64,000 nucleotides of DNA from Chitinophaga lutea (GCF_003813775.1 NZ_RPDH01000003.1:310001-374000), one strand, 5' to 3'. Positions 33,756 through 45,056 are shown, counted from the first letter of the stretch. The notes: generated by a model not told the origin, from the sequence alone. Translations and numbers: made by a program.

Positions 33756-34808
33756 TCAGTTGATAGCCAATGTGCCGGTGGCGATGTTGAGCGCGTCAAA
33801 CGTGGCAAATACCTGGCCCGGCATGGTTTTCCACCAGGTGGCGTATCCCCGCCGCACTTCCTTCATTTCTTTTCTCTTCTTATATCCGTTCACGGGATGG
33901 CGTCCGGTGAAGTTCCAGGTGTTGCTGCAGTTATTATCGTAGATGGTGCCTCCGTTGCCGGCTGCAATATGCGCCCTGGAACGTTTCCAGCGGTTGCCGC
34001 TTTTTACATAGGAAACAACTTTCCCTTTGGCGCTGCTTCTGACCCATATCGAATTTAAAGCAACTTTCAGTTCGAACTTCCTGCTGCCGTCGGGCGAAGT
34101 GAAATTTTTTGTTCTTCTTTTGTTGGAAATGCAGCCGATCAGCATCGGGCTTACCCCGATCGATGCAGGTTGAAGGTCGGTGCTGAGGGTGTATACGGTC
34201 GTGCCGATTTTAAGCTGGTAACCGGGGCCGAATACGGTGTTCTCCGAGTTGTCGAACGACATGTCGGAATTGTCGGGGTGGGCGCCCGTCATGTCCGCAG
34301 CCAGCCAGTTTTCTTCAATGATCTCCAGTTCTTTCCGTTTGGATGTATAACCCGGGAAGAGATTTTCGAATGCGCGATAGGTGGCGAACTCATCAAATCC
34401 GGTGGTCACATCCATGTCATCGAGCTGCTCGGGCGTGAGCGTGGGATACAGATTTTCATAATTGGCATTGTGCGTTTCATAATTGGCGTCCAGCTGGTCA
34501 AGCACGGTTTGCAGGTCCGCCTCACTGTTGAAACGCAGGAGGCCGGAGTGATATTCATGTGTGACAATAACGCCCGCATATTGTACGGATTGCTCTCCGC
34601 CGGGTTCCTCACATTTCCAGAAAGGTTCGCAGGCGGGGTCGGAACATGGATCGGACAGTCCGTAACAATGCGGGGGAACGGGACTGTTTTGCCGGAGCTC
34701 GCTGGCAGACAACATTTTCTCCTCCGCGTCGGGTTTGTTGACGGATTTGTGGCAGGAAACAAATGCAGCCAGGCAGGATGCTAACAAAAGGATTCGGGAA
34801 TGGTTCAT
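33756..34808 (-). CDS. Uncharacterised lipoprotein
   Basis: The protein has 350 residues with a lipobox at AAFVSC. The N-terminal part carries five cysteines in a short span (PHCYGLSDPCSDPACEPFWK and more), which may form disulfides. The C-terminal part is rich in basic and aromatic residues (GRHPVNGYKKRKEMKEVRRG). No family was recognised. It is upstream of, and spaced 13 bases from, the beta-barrel gene, which suggests an envelope pair. Its 218-base divergent spacer with the next gene probably holds promoters. Confidence 0.7.
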   Translation of the reverse strand: MNHSRILLLASCLAAFVSCHKSVNKPDAEEKMLSASELRQNSPVPPHCYGLSDPCSDPACEPFWKCEEPGGEQSVQYAGVIVTHEYHSGLLRFNSEADLQTVLDQLDANYETHNANYENLYPTLTPEQLDDMDVTTGFDEFATYRAFENLFPGYTSKRKELEIIEENWLAADMTGAHPDNSDMSFDNSENTVFGPGYQLKIGTTVYTLSTDLQPASIGVSPMLIGCISNKRRTKNFTSPDGSRKFELKVALNSIWVRSSAKGKVVSYVKSGNRWKRSRAHIAAGNGGTIYDNNCSNTWNFTGRHPVNGYKKRKEMKEVRRGYATWWKTMPGQVFATFDALNIATGTLAIN

Positions 34809-35026
34809 GTGCTTAACGGGATTTGGTTATGAGATCGGATGTAGGATTACGCTGGGCTTTCGATTCATTCTTCAGGCTAACACTGCATTCGGGTCAAATG
34901 CATTCCGGGTTACATTTGTTAAAGCTATAAAGAAGCGGATGAATTGTAATACAACGTAAGTGGTATTCAATGGCCGCTACTATCGTTAATCCACACTTTT
35001 GTTATCTTTATCGCCAAAGCATTGTT

Positions 35027-35518
35027 ATGGAAGATGCCGCTATCCGGGCGCAAGACCCTCATCATGTACCCGTACCTCCGGAAATCCCACAGATGACTTC
35101 GGACAATAAGTCGCGGGCGAAATCAAAACGCTGGTTGAACTGGCTACCGTTTGGCATATTGCTGGGCGGCATAACGTATACCCTGTATACTGCTGCTACT
35201 ACTGACGTGATCTTCACCTACAAAAATTATGGTGCCATCTTTTTGCTGCTCGCCTGCGCAGTATTCATGGTACTGAAGCCACGCCCCGGTAAAATCCTTC
35301 TGCTGATCACGATCCTGCTGGGTACTTTCAATCTCATCGCTTTTACACCAACCGTAGTAACTTATCGATTCTACGTAACCTCACTGAAAATAGGTCCTCC
35401 AGCTATACAGGTGTTCTCATTCTTTGTACTGCTGCTGTTTGTAGTTGTGAATTTTGATAAAGTGAAGGCCTGGAAGGGGAAGCTCCTTACCCCGAAAGTT
35501 TACGAGAACATGGAGTAA
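35027..35518 (+). CDS. Small membrane protein of unknown function
   Basis: The protein has 163 residues. A charged N-terminal tail of about 40 residues is followed by four likely transmembrane helices: WLPFGILLGGITYTLYT, AIFLLLACAVFMVL, ILLLITILLGTFNLIAF and IQVFSFFVLLLFVVV. A longer frame begins at 34970, but the ATG at 35027 (MEDAAI) is the better start. No family was recognised. It converges with the TamB gene, six bases apart. Confidence 0.65.
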   Translation: MEDAAIRAQDPHHVPVPPEIPQMTSDNKSRAKSKRWLNWLPFGILLGGITYTLYTAATTDVIFTYKNYGAIFLLLACAVFMVLKPRPGKILLLITILLGTFNLIAFTPTVVTYRFYVTSLKIGPPAIQVFSFFVLLLFVVVNFDKVKAWKGKLLTPKVYENME

Positions 35519-35524
35519 CCGCCG

Positions 35525-38500
35525 CTATCTCGCACTATCCCTTCTCGCCGCATTGCTGCTGTCCCGCTGTTGCATCACCGCGCGGCGCAGACTGTCCTGC
35601 CGCCTGCGGAGGAAGCGGTCGCGGAACAGTTCGTTCAGGTGGTTGTAGTCCCGCACATAGGAAAGCCCCACACCGCTCCTGATACGGTTGGAGAGATAAT
35701 AGGCGTCATAGTCCGTTTTGCTGAATGCGTTGATACGCACGCGCCCGTCGGGCGTCAGCAGGTATTCCACGCGGAAGTCGCCGGCGAAGTTCTGCGATGA
35801 GGCGGTGGACGATACGCGTCCCCAATCGTAGTCGCCGCCCACGTACACGCGGATGCGGTTGTTGTAGAAGTTTTTGGTGATGCCCGTGCTCACGAGGTTA
35901 CGGTCGAACGAACTGTTGGCGCTGTTGCTGAAGTTATACGCCGTATAGTTCACGTTAAAACCGATGCCCGCGTTCTTCAGGAAGGTATTGGAGAAGTTGT
36001 TCAGGATGGCGGACGCCTGCGCGCTCAGCGCCTGCCCCACACTGTTTTTACCGGTCACGCCGATGTTGGCGCCGCCGCCGTCCGGCGGTTGGAACTGGCC
36101 GGTGGCCAGCAGGAAGGAGATCTGGTACAGGGCCTGGTTCTGATCCTGGTTAATTTCTTTGAGGCGCGATGCGATGCCGCTTTCATATGCCAGCGAGCCT
36201 ACATCCGGCAGGGTGATCTCGTAAGTGATGGCGGGCTGCATCAGCGAGTTGCGCAGGTACAGCAGGATTTCCACCCGCTCTGAACGGTTCAGCGCATCCG
36301 TGCCGCCACCGCCGGTTTGTGCGGCGGTAGACAGGTTGTAGAGGCTTACCTTGGGCAATGAATATTTGGCGGTGATATTCACCTTGGCTTCGGCGGGGTC
36401 GCCGTTCCAGGTGATGGTACTGCCCTTGTCGATATCGAACTTCCAGGTAGCCACCCTTTCAAACGTAAAATTGTATTTACCCTGGTTGATCACGTAGTTG
36501 CCGTACATGGTGAAATCCCCGTCGAGGTTCACGTTGATGGTCAGGTTGCCCGTGCCGTTGGCGGTGATCACGTCGTTGGTGGTGGGGTCGAGGATCACAT
36601 CGATCTCGGCATCGGGATTGGCCACGATGTCCATCTTCACATTCAGCTTGATGTCGCTCTTTTTCTTCGGCTCTTCCTTGATGGTGCCATATTGTTTGAA
36701 CCGGATGAATTCGTGTTTGCCGATGTCTTTGCTGTCCGAAATAGGCAGGTAGAAGTGCGTGCCCCGCAGGGGACGGGCCAGTACCCGCAGCTGGAGGTCG
36801 TTCAGCTTGCCGGTGAAGTATACGCGGCCCGCGGCCAGCACATCGCCGTAGTACAGGTTGTTGTCCTGCGAACCGGTGTTGAGGAAGAGGAATTTCTGCG
36901 ACGCCACGTCGAACTCGAAGTTCATGTCGTAGAAATTCTGGTGACTGATAAACCCGTTCACCTTCGCCTGGTTGTTGAACTTGTCGATCATGGTGAAGGG
37001 ATGCATTTCAATCAGGTTGTCGTCCATATTGTGCACGTGCAGCAGCGGGATTTTGTAATAGGTGCCGAGGTAGTTGACCTTCATGCCGATGTTCTCCACC
37101 TTGACGGAGCCGCGGAACGAGGGTTTGTCGGTGGTGCCGGTAACGGTCACCTTGCCGGTGGCGGCGCCGGTGAGGTTGCTGACGTATTCGCCGAGGTATT
37201 TATCGAGCAGGCTGATGGACGTATTGTTCATTTCCGCGGAAGCGTTCAGCACGCGGTTGCTGTCGCTGACGCCCACGCTGCCTCTGGCCACGAAGTTGGC
37301 GAGCGCGTTATCTGATTTGACGTCGAAGTTCACCTGCCCGAGGCGCATGTTATAATTGCCGGCCAGCTGGAGCAGGCCCAGGGAATCGTTGTCGATGCGC
37401 AGCTGGCTGGCCTGGATGTCTGCATCCACTTGAAGGTCCCCGAACGGATCGTTGACGTTGATGTTGCCGTTGGCAAGCCCTTCCACGCGGATGTCCGTAA
37501 GCCCGGCCGGAATGATGTCGGACAGGTTGAGGTCTTTGAGGGCGATCATGAACCGGCTTTCGTCCGGGTTGAATTCATTGGTCCGGATGGTGATGCTCTG
37601 GTCGTTGCGCGAAATCCGGAGGTTGTTGACGGTGAGGAAGTTTTCGCTCCAGTACACTTCATTACCGGGCGTCATGCTCCACTGGCGGCCGTTCACGGTG
37701 AAGTTGCTGTTGAGGAAGTGCACCTTCACGCCGTCGCCCACGGTGATGAGACGGGCATAGAAACCGTCGAGACTGGTAGTGTCTTCAGCTTTCAGGTCCA
37801 CTTTCACGTAAGAGGTATCCCGGCCTGAACTGGCCATGATGACGGGATTGGTGAACACGGTGCTGTCGTTGTACAACACTTCGGCGATGCTCACGCTCAT
37901 GTTGATCTTGTTGAAATCGCCGTTGGCTTTGAGCAGGAGGTTGCGCACGCCGAAATCCGTATAGGCGCCGTACGGCACGGCGGCGTTGAGGTTCACCTGG
38001 CCAGACAGGGTATTGAGCGAACCGGCCACCTGCGTGCCGTTCAGGCCCTTGATATTGTTCGTGAAAGCCCTCAGCACCTTGTCCACATCGCCGAACTCGA
38101 AAGAGAAGGAGAAGTCCTGGCCGGCATTGGCCGCCGGCGGTGATTTGAAATAGGCGGGGTAATATTTGTTAAGGAACAGTTTGAACGCATTGGGCAGCTC
38201 CATAAAACTGTAGGAACCCTGCACATAGCCGTCCACCTCATTCCCTTTGATCCGGAGCGTTTTCAGGTTCTTTTCCATGGTGGTGCTGACCGACAGCGAG
38301 TCGAACTCCACGCGGCTTTTGTTTTTGAACAGCGAAACGTCGTACAGACGGGCTATCCCGTCGAAGTTGTCGATGTTGCTGCCGGCGAAGTTCAGGTCGG
38401 CTTTGGCCTGCAGGGTGATGGAATCTTCGGTCAGGCGCAGGGCCTTCAGGTCGCTGTTGCGGATCTCGGAATAGAAGTTGAACACCGGCAGGCGGCTGTT

Positions 38501-40303
38501 GAAGTCGATGGTGCCGGTAAAGTCCATATCGAGGTTGGGATCGTTCACGGCCAGCGAACCGTTGAAGAAACGTTTGCTCATTTCTCCTTCCACGGTGAGG
38601 TTGCGGTAGTCGTACCCGTACAGGCCGATCTGTTTCACTTCCGCTTCCAGTGAGGCCTTGAGCGTCTGGAAGTTAAAACCCTCACCTTTGATTTTAGCCT
38701 GGAAGCTGGCGTTGGACACGATGGTATTGTCGAGCAAAGTGCCCACCTGGAAATTGTCGGCGTTGAGGCGGCCGGAATAAACGGGCACGTCTTTGCTGGT
38801 TTTAAAGTTCAGGTCGGAGTCGAGGTTGCCGAGGTTGGTCTGGAATTTCCCGTAGGCCACGAAGTCCGTTACGAACCCCGTAAAAGTACCCTGGAAGCCG
38901 AGGCGCGTGATCAGGTCGGTGCGCACGGTGGTGATGTCTTTCAGCAGGGGGAAAAACTGCCGGATGTCGTGCCCGCTGGTCTGCAGGTCGTGCGCCGTGA
39001 AGTCGATGAACGTTTCTTCGATATACGGCAGGCCGCGCATGGTGATGTCTCCCTTCAGGCGGGTGTGGTTGCCGCCTTTGAGATCGAGGCTGTCGCCGGA
39101 CAGGTTGCTCACCGGGCCGTGCACCTGGCCGTTGACCGACAATTCTGTTTTCCAGCTGCTGAGCGGCGGGGCGAAGTAGGCGATGTCGTCGGACGAGAGG
39201 CGTGTGTTTTTGAAATTGGCCCGCATGGTCACCGCGTCCACAAAGTCGTTCATGTCGCCAAGATCCTCGTACTGCATGGTGAAATAATCGCGGATGTGGC
39301 TGTTGTTGGTCACCAGGTCGAGCTTATTGAACTCCATTTCCACGGGCGACATTTTAAACCGGCTGCGGAGGTCTTTTACCTCAAAGCCGCTGCGCTCGCG
39401 GGTGGTGAGCCGCAGGTCCGCGAAAATGCTGTCTTTGACGAGGCTGCTGTTGGAAATGGACAGGTTGATATTGCCGAAGCGGATGTGCGACGGGTCGAAC
39501 TGGCCTTCCGTGGAAGGGATGGAATCTTCGAGGTTATCGACGCCGAAAGTGCCGTCTTTGATGCGCATCGACTTCACCACCAGCTTCCAGTTGTCCTCAT
39601 TCCAGCGGAGGGGAACGGGGTGAAGGCTGTCGAGCGGGGTAGGCGCAACGGTGGGCATCGGCGGTACCGGCTTGCGTTTGGGCCGGGTGGCGGCGTAGCT
39701 GGCGATGATGAATTCCGGGCGGTCGAGGGTAAATTCGTTGATGAGCACGTCGTGGGCCCGCAGGTCGAGGCGCTCGGCATCGAGATAAATGCGGTTGGCG
39801 GCCACGCGCATGTCTTCGCCCACCCAGCCGTCCACGATATTGAACTTCACCCGCTTCAGGTCCACCTTTTTCAGGTCGAGCGAAACGCCGGTCGTTTTTT
39901 CTGTTTTGGGCTGCGGGGAGGGGGAGCCGCCGAATTCATCGATGATGAACTGGTAGTTCCATACCGAGTCGAACTTCGGGCGGATGAGGTTCACCTGGGC
40001 ATCTTCGAGGCCCACGAACTTGAGCACGGGTTTTTCCTGGATGAAGAACCAGTCGGTGATCCGCACCTGGAGAACACCGGCGTAGAGCAGGGTGTCGTGC
40101 TTGTGATCCTCGATCAGCGTGCCTTCCAGCCGCATGCTGTTAAAGAGCCTGAAGTTCACATGACGTATTTCCACGCGCGTGGCCAGCTGTTTGCTCAGAC
40201 GTTGGGTCACCTGGTCAACCAGCACGTTTTGCACGGCGGGAATATTAATCAGTATGCTGACCAGCAGAATGAGGCCCAGCACGCTCAGCAGGGCGACGGT
40301 CAA
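35525..40303 (-). CDS. tamB: TamB/DUF490-family translocation and assembly protein
   Basis: The protein has 1592 residues. An N-terminal transmembrane helix (TVALLSVLGLILLVSILI) is followed by a long beta-helical region and the conserved C-terminal DUF490 domain (from about 1100, for example GNLTINVNLDGDFTMYGNY, KYNFTFERVATWKFDIDKG, and KNAGIGFNVNYTAYNF). TamB-type proteins bridge the periplasm and move lipid or help outer-membrane assembly. In Bacteroidota it usually acts with a TamA/Omp85 partner, absent here. The start is not ATG: the best codon is TTG at 40301-40303, with a Lys/Arg-rich stretch upstream ending at a stop at 40337. Confidence 0.9.
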   Translation of the reverse strand: MTVALLSVLGLILLVSILINIPAVQNVLVDQVTQRLSKQLATRVEIRHVNFRLFNSMRLEGTLIEDHKHDTLLYAGVLQVRITDWFFIQEKPVLKFVGLEDAQVNLIRPKFDSVWNYQFIIDEFGGSPSPQPKTEKTTGVSLDLKKVDLKRVKFNIVDGWVGEDMRVAANRIYLDAERLDLRAHDVLINEFTLDRPEFIIASYAATRPKRKPVPPMPTVAPTPLDSLHPVPLRWNEDNWKLVVKSMRIKDGTFGVDNLEDSIPSTEGQFDPSHIRFGNINLSISNSSLVKDSIFADLRLTTRERSGFEVKDLRSRFKMSPVEMEFNKLDLVTNNSHIRDYFTMQYEDLGDMNDFVDAVTMRANFKNTRLSSDDIAYFAPPLSSWKTELSVNGQVHGPVSNLSGDSLDLKGGNHTRLKGDITMRGLPYIEETFIDFTAHDLQTSGHDIRQFFPLLKDITTVRTDLITRLGFQGTFTGFVTDFVAYGKFQTNLGNLDSDLNFKTSKDVPVYSGRLNADNFQVGTLLDNTIVSNASFQAKIKGEGFNFQTLKASLEAEVKQIGLYGYDYRNLTVEGEMSKRFFNGSLAVNDPNLDMDFTGTIDFNSRLPVFNFYSEIRNSDLKALRLTEDSITLQAKADLNFAGSNIDNFDGIARLYDVSLFKNKSRVEFDSLSVSTTMEKNLKTLRIKGNEVDGYVQGSYSFMELPNAFKLFLNKYYPAYFKSPPAANAGQDFSFSFEFGDVDKVLRAFTNNIKGLNGTQVAGSLNTLSGQVNLNAAVPYGAYTDFGVRNLLLKANGDFNKINMSVSIAEVLYNDSTVFTNPVIMASSGRDTSYVKVDLKAEDTTSLDGFYARLITVGDGVKVHFLNSNFTVNGRQWSMTPGNEVYWSENFLTVNNLRISRNDQSITIRTNEFNPDESRFMIALKDLNLSDIIPAGLTDIRVEGLANGNINVNDPFGDLQVDADIQASQLRIDNDSLGLLQLAGNYNMRLGQVNFDVKSDNALANFVARGSVGVSDSNRVLNASAEMNNTSISLLDKYLGEYVSNLTGAATGKVTVTGTTDKPSFRGSVKVENIGMKVNYLGTYYKIPLLHVHNMDDNLIEMHPFTMIDKFNNQAKVNGFISHQNFYDMNFEFDVASQKFLFLNTGSQDNNLYYGDVLAAGRVYFTGKLNDLQLRVLARPLRGTHFYLPISDSKDIGKHEFIRFKQYGTIKEEPKKKSDIKLNVKMDIVANPDAEIDVILDPTTNDVITANGTGNLTINVNLDGDFTMYGNYVINQGKYNFTFERVATWKFDIDKGSTITWNGDPAEAKVNITAKYSLPKVSLYNLSTAAQTGGGGTDALNRSERVEILLYLRNSLMQPAITYEITLPDVGSLAYESGIASRLKEINQDQNQALYQISFLLATGQFQPPDGGGANIGVTGKNSVGQALSAQASAILNNFSNTFLKNAGIGFNVNYTAYNFSNSANSSFDRNLVSTGITKNFYNNRIRVYVGGDYDWGRVSSTASSQNFAGDFRVEYLLTPDGRVRINAFSKTDYDAYYLSNRIRSGVGLSYVRDYNHLNELFRDRFLRRRQDSLRRAVMQQRDSSNAARRDSAR

Positions 40304-40905
40304 TATTTTGCGAACTTTCTTCAGGGGAAGGCCGATTTATCTGGCAAAAATAGGGATTCGCAAAATGTCTGCCAATTGAATCTGCGGCAGGGAGCGGCGC
40401 GGCCGGGCGCCATTTTAGTGTAACCTCCACCGTTAGAAAATGCGATACCCGCGAAACAGGGGCCGCAGGAAACGACCTGAAGCCCATTTCCCTGCCGCAC
40501 CCACCGGAAACCCCGCCCGGGGTACCGGCAAAGCATCACTTCATAAAGCGCCGGGTAATATGTCATTGTCATTATATTGTCAGGCTAGTTGTGTTTAATT
40601 GATGTTATTTTAATGAAAAGCTGTTCTTTTTTACCTTATTGCTAACGGTTGCAACATATATGGTCCACTTCTTCATATCATAAATGGCTGTTCTTTTGTA
40701 TGTTCTATGGCTGTTTGAGCCGCCTTGCTAAACAGAGGCAAACCTATTTGCCGATTGTAACCGGATTATCAGGAATACCGCTGTTTTTTTTAACAAAATT
40801 TTAAAGATTCTACCTTTCGACTACACAGTTTACAATGAAATAGCGGCTTTTTGCCGAAACGGCAAACGACGCTTCCCAACCATCCGCCAACATTTAGATG
40901 ACATT
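40304..40905. other. Long spacer upstream of tamB
   Basis: About 600 bases carry no convincing gene. Contents seen: a perfect TTTGCCG-AAA-CGGCAAA hairpin at about 40851-40867, two copies of GCTGTTCTTTT at 40620 and 40687, and many A/T runs. The tamB promoter should be here, but no TAnnTTTG was found on the minus strand. Confidence 0.45.
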
Positions 40906-40933
40906 CACAAAAAAGAGGAGCTTGTACTCCTCT
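40906..40933 (-). terminator. Terminator of the LytTR gene
   Basis: AGAGGAG and CTCCTCT form a perfect 7-bp stem around CTTGTA. The minus strand continues with TTTTTT. It lies about 70 bases after the LytTR stop. Confidence 0.7.
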
Positions 40934-40975
40934 CATATCCGCACCGGTAGGTGCTACTCTTTTATTGTTTTGAAA

Positions 40976-41005
40976 AACCGGGTTGGTGTATGGCCGGCCC
41001 GGTTT
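40976..41005 (-). terminator. Hairpin overlapping the LytTR stop codon
   Basis: AAACCGGGTTGG and CCGGCCCGGTTT pair over 12 bp with two wobble pairs. It overlaps the TAA and may act with the next hairpin in termination or 3' stability. Confidence 0.45.
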
Positions 41006-41729
41006 ATTTTTTATTGGTCATGATCTTCCCCTTCATCTGGTTCATAAAGGTTTCCCGGTAGGTATCGCCCACGGGCACGGTTTCGCCGGTGTGCTCCAGG
41101 TGCACCACGTTGCCTTCGATCATCCGGATGAAGCCGGTGGCGAGCAGGTACGACTTGTGCGTGCGGGCAAATTCGGCGGCCGGCAACCGTTCCTCCAGGT
41201 CTTTCATGTTCAGCAGGGCAATGATGCCCTCTCCCTGGCGGGTGTGGATCTTCACGTAGTTCTTGAGCCCTTCGATGAACACAATGTCTTTGATATTGAT
41301 TTTGATGAGTTTGCCTTTCTGTTCGGTTTTTACGAAAATGAAGTCGTCTTCTTCGCGGGCCGCCGGTGCGGTGGGCTGTATCATCGACAGTGCACGCTGT
41401 GCGCCTTTGATAAAACGGGCAAAGGAGATGGGCTTCAGCAGGTAATCGAGCACTTCGTTCTCGAAACCTTCCATGGCGTACTCGCTGTAGGCGGTGGTGA
41501 GTATCACCTTGCTTTTGCCGTTGATGGCCTTGATGAAGTCGATGCCCGTCATGGAAGGCATCTGCACGTCTAGGAAAATCAGGTCTACCCGGTGCTGGTG
41601 CAGCAGCTGCAAACCTTCCAGCGGGTCGGTGGTGGTGTACAGCAGGTTCAGGAAGGGCGTTTGCCGGATGTGGTGCGTCAGCAGATCAATCGCGTGCTGT
41701 TCGTCGTCTATCACTATGCAGTTAATCAT
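41004..41729 (-). CDS. LytTR response regulator (partner of the LytS-like kinase)
   Basis: The protein has 241 residues. A receiver domain (1-120) shows the acid pocket VIDDE (Asp8, Asp9), the phospho-acceptor Asp54 in LIFLDVQMPSM, switch threonines in ILTTAYSEYA and Lys99 in YLLKPIS. A LytTR DNA-binding domain follows (about 140-240: IKINIKDIVFIEGLKNYVKI, RTHKSYLLATGFI). It lies 3 bases after the stop of the histidine kinase gene, so the two are one operon. A terminator follows. Target genes are unknown; the beta-barrel receptor upstream of the kinase is a possible neighbour target. Confidence 0.95.
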   Translation of the reverse strand: MINCIVIDDEQHAIDLLTHHIRQTPFLNLLYTTTDPLEGLQLLHQHRVDLIFLDVQMPSMTGIDFIKAINGKSKVILTTAYSEYAMEGFENEVLDYLLKPISFARFIKGAQRALSMIQPTAPAAREEDDFIFVKTEQKGKLIKINIKDIVFIEGLKNYVKIHTRQGEGIIALLNMKDLEERLPAAEFARTHKSYLLATGFIRMIEGNVVHLEHTGETVPVGDTYRETFMNQMKGKIMTNKK

Positions 41730-41732
41730 GGC

Positions 41733-42818
<1,086 letters not shown>

Positions 42819-42847
42819 GATGTGTGTATAGTTATCGCTAAAATAAA

Positions 42848-42879
42848 GAAAGTTCCCCGGTATCGGCCGGGGAACTTTC
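42848..42879 (-). terminator. Terminator of the beta-barrel receptor gene
   Basis: GAAAGTTCCCCGG pairs perfectly with CCGGGGAACTTTC around TATCGG. On the minus strand TTTATTTT follows, just after the receptor stop at 42883. Confidence 0.9.
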
Positions 42880-42882
42880 GTA

Positions 42883-45036
42883 TTACATGGATTGTGTGGC
42901 GGTTCTGCCTGCTTCGGCCTCTATGGTGTTTTTGCGGGCTTTGTTCTGCTTCACGTTTTTGTTCCCGAATTTGTAGTTGAAGGTCAGGTTCACAACACGG
43001 GTATCCATTTCGTGTTTGCTCTGGTTATTCACGCTGCCGTACACCACATCGAAGCGGAACTGGCGGGAATTGAACACGTCGTTCACGCCGAGCTTCAGGG
43101 AGCCGTTGCCTTTCATGATGGTTTTACGCAGACCGAGGTCTACATACCCCATGCTTCTCAGGCTGGCATACCCCATGGTGATCGGGCTCTGGAAGGCGCC
43201 GCTCACTTCGGCGGTGAAGCCTTTGGGCAGGGTAATGGCGTTCTGGGTGTTGAGCATCAGGGTGATGTTGTCTTTTTTATACTGCACCCCGTCGAGCAAA
43301 GTGTTGATGTTCAGGTACAGGCCCATGGCCGTGATGGTGGTGCGGAACCAGGGCGTTACGGGTTTGGTCCATACCACGGTGGCGGAACCTACGTTCATGT
43401 TCGACTGGTTTTCGAAGCTCTGCACCATGATCTTGGTGGCGGGGTCCTGGCGCACCACGATGCTCAGGTTGTCTTTGATGCGGGTGTAACCGATCGTCGT
43501 AAAGAGCTGGTACTTGTGGCTCCAGTTGGCTTCCACGCTCTGCATGAGCATCGGCTTGATGTCGGGGTTGCCCTGGCGGTAAGAATAAGCGCTGTTGTAA
43601 GTAATGAAAGGATTCACGATGTCGAACCCGAAACGGTTGATGCTACGGCGGTAGGAGAGGCTGAACTGGTTCTTCATGTCTTTCATGTAACTGACGCTGG
43701 CGCTGGGGAACAGCTGCACGTAATCGCGGGTGAAGCGCTGGTTCATGGTGAGGCTGTTGCCTTTCGCATTGGTATGCTCTGCCCGCAGTACGGCATTGAA
43801 CGTATACTTTTTAACGGTTTTGCTGAGGCCCACGTAAGCGGCGTTGATGTTTTCCCTGTAGATGAAGTGGTTGCTCTTGCCGGGGTCGTTTTCCCATTTG
43901 CCGCCGTTCAGGTTCTGCCAGTCGAGCTTGTTGTCTGTTTCGGTATACGTTGTTTTCAGACCGGCTTCGAGTTTGGCGAATTTGAACGTTTGCGTATAAT
44001 CGGCGCTCAATGAATATAATTGAATGGATGAATTGGACTGGTTGCGAAGGAAACCGGCATCGCCGACGGGCTGGTTCGTTTTGGAAAAATACTGGCTGGC
44101 AAAGGCGTCGTCCCAGTCTTTGTCGTAAGAAAAGTAATCGGCGTTCACGGTGAGCTCGTTTTTCCTTTTCTCGCTGCCGGTTTTGAAATAGGCGTTCACG
44201 CTGGGATTTACAATGGAGAGGGAACCGTTCGCGGTCTGTACGAAGTTGGAGTCCGCCAGCGCGGTATGGTTGTCGCCATTGCGGCCGCGGCTGGAAAAGA
44301 GGCCTTTCACCAGTACGCCGGCGGACGTGGTTTTGCTGATGTCGATATCGGCGCCGGCCTTTACGTTGTGGCTGTTGCGGTTTTCGCGGTTGTAATCATT
44401 ATCCTGCATCCGGTAGGCGCCGGGGAAAATGCGGTCGGTCACCGTGTTGGTATATTGTTTACTGTGCATGTAGTCGTACCCGCCATACAGGTTCACGCCC
44501 CTGCTGCGGTGGTTAAGGGTGAATCCTTCCGTGGTGCGGGGATAACGCCCGAAGCCGCCGCTCACGGTTACGGAACCGTTGGTGCCGAAGTCTTTCGGTT
44601 TCAGCATTTTGATATTGATGATGGCGGCGCCCTGCGCATCGTATTTGGTGGAAGGGTTGCTCATCAGTTCTATTTTATCGATGTTGCCGCCCGGCGTGGC
44701 TGCCAGCATATTCTTGAGGTCGTCGCCGCTCACACGGGCGGGGCGGCCGTCGATGTATACGGTAACGGACTTGCCGTTGAGCTGTACGTTATTGGTATTG
44801 TCTACCACTACACCGGGCGCTTTCTGAAGCACTTCCCAGGCATTGGAGCCTGCGGCGGTGGCGGTTTTCCCGACGTTCATCACCATGGTGCCCCCCTGCA
44901 TGGTAATGGGAGGCGCGGATGCGGTAACGTCTACCGTTTTCAACTGCTTTACGGTATCTTTTTTTTCCTGCGCCCCGGCGGCGAAGGCGGAAAGGGTTAC
45001 TATGGCTGTAAAAAGGGATGTGCGAAGCGTTTGCAT
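42883..45036 (-). CDS. Outer-membrane beta-barrel receptor (OMP_b-brl_3-like)
   Basis: The protein has 717 residues. MQTLRTSLFTAIVTLSAFAA plus GAQ is the signal peptide; the frame is open to 45075 but a TAAGTTTG -7 element at 45057-45064 makes the longer form unlikely. A plug-like domain (residues 30-150: VMNVGKTATAAGSNAWEVL, LNGKSVTVYIDGRPARVSG, SNPSTKYDAQGAAIINI) precedes a barrel resembling the outer-membrane beta-barrel family OMP_b-brl_3. The usual N-terminal carboxypeptidase-regulatory-like domain is missing. No uptake partner is beside it; a two-component operon lies downstream on the same strand. Confidence 0.9.
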   Translation of the reverse strand: MQTLRTSLFTAIVTLSAFAAGAQEKKDTVKQLKTVDVTASAPPITMQGGTMVMNVGKTATAAGSNAWEVLQKAPGVVVDNTNNVQLNGKSVTVYIDGRPARVSGDDLKNMLAATPGGNIDKIELMSNPSTKYDAQGAAIINIKMLKPKDFGTNGSVTVSGGFGRYPRTTEGFTLNHRSRGVNLYGGYDYMHSKQYTNTVTDRIFPGAYRMQDNDYNRENRNSHNVKAGADIDISKTTSAGVLVKGLFSSRGRNGDNHTALADSNFVQTANGSLSIVNPSVNAYFKTGSEKRKNELTVNADYFSYDKDWDDAFASQYFSKTNQPVGDAGFLRNQSNSSIQLYSLSADYTQTFKFAKLEAGLKTTYTETDNKLDWQNLNGGKWENDPGKSNHFIYRENINAAYVGLSKTVKKYTFNAVLRAEHTNAKGNSLTMNQRFTRDYVQLFPSASVSYMKDMKNQFSLSYRRSINRFGFDIVNPFITYNSAYSYRQGNPDIKPMLMQSVEANWSHKYQLFTTIGYTRIKDNLSIVVRQDPATKIMVQSFENQSNMNVGSATVVWTKPVTPWFRTTITAMGLYLNINTLLDGVQYKKDNITLMLNTQNAITLPKGFTAEVSGAFQSPITMGYASLRSMGYVDLGLRKTIMKGNGSLKLGVNDVFNSRQFRFDVVYGSVNNQSKHEMDTRVVNLTFNYKFGNKNVKQNKARKNTIEAEAGRTATQSM

Positions 45037-45056
45037 ATAGGTCAATTTTGATACTG

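Noticed and set aside
38969..40423. A 484-codon open frame on the plus strand opposite tamB
   Set aside because: It is a mirror of the GC-rich tamB codons, is rich in His/Val as such mirrors are, and has no recognisable domain.
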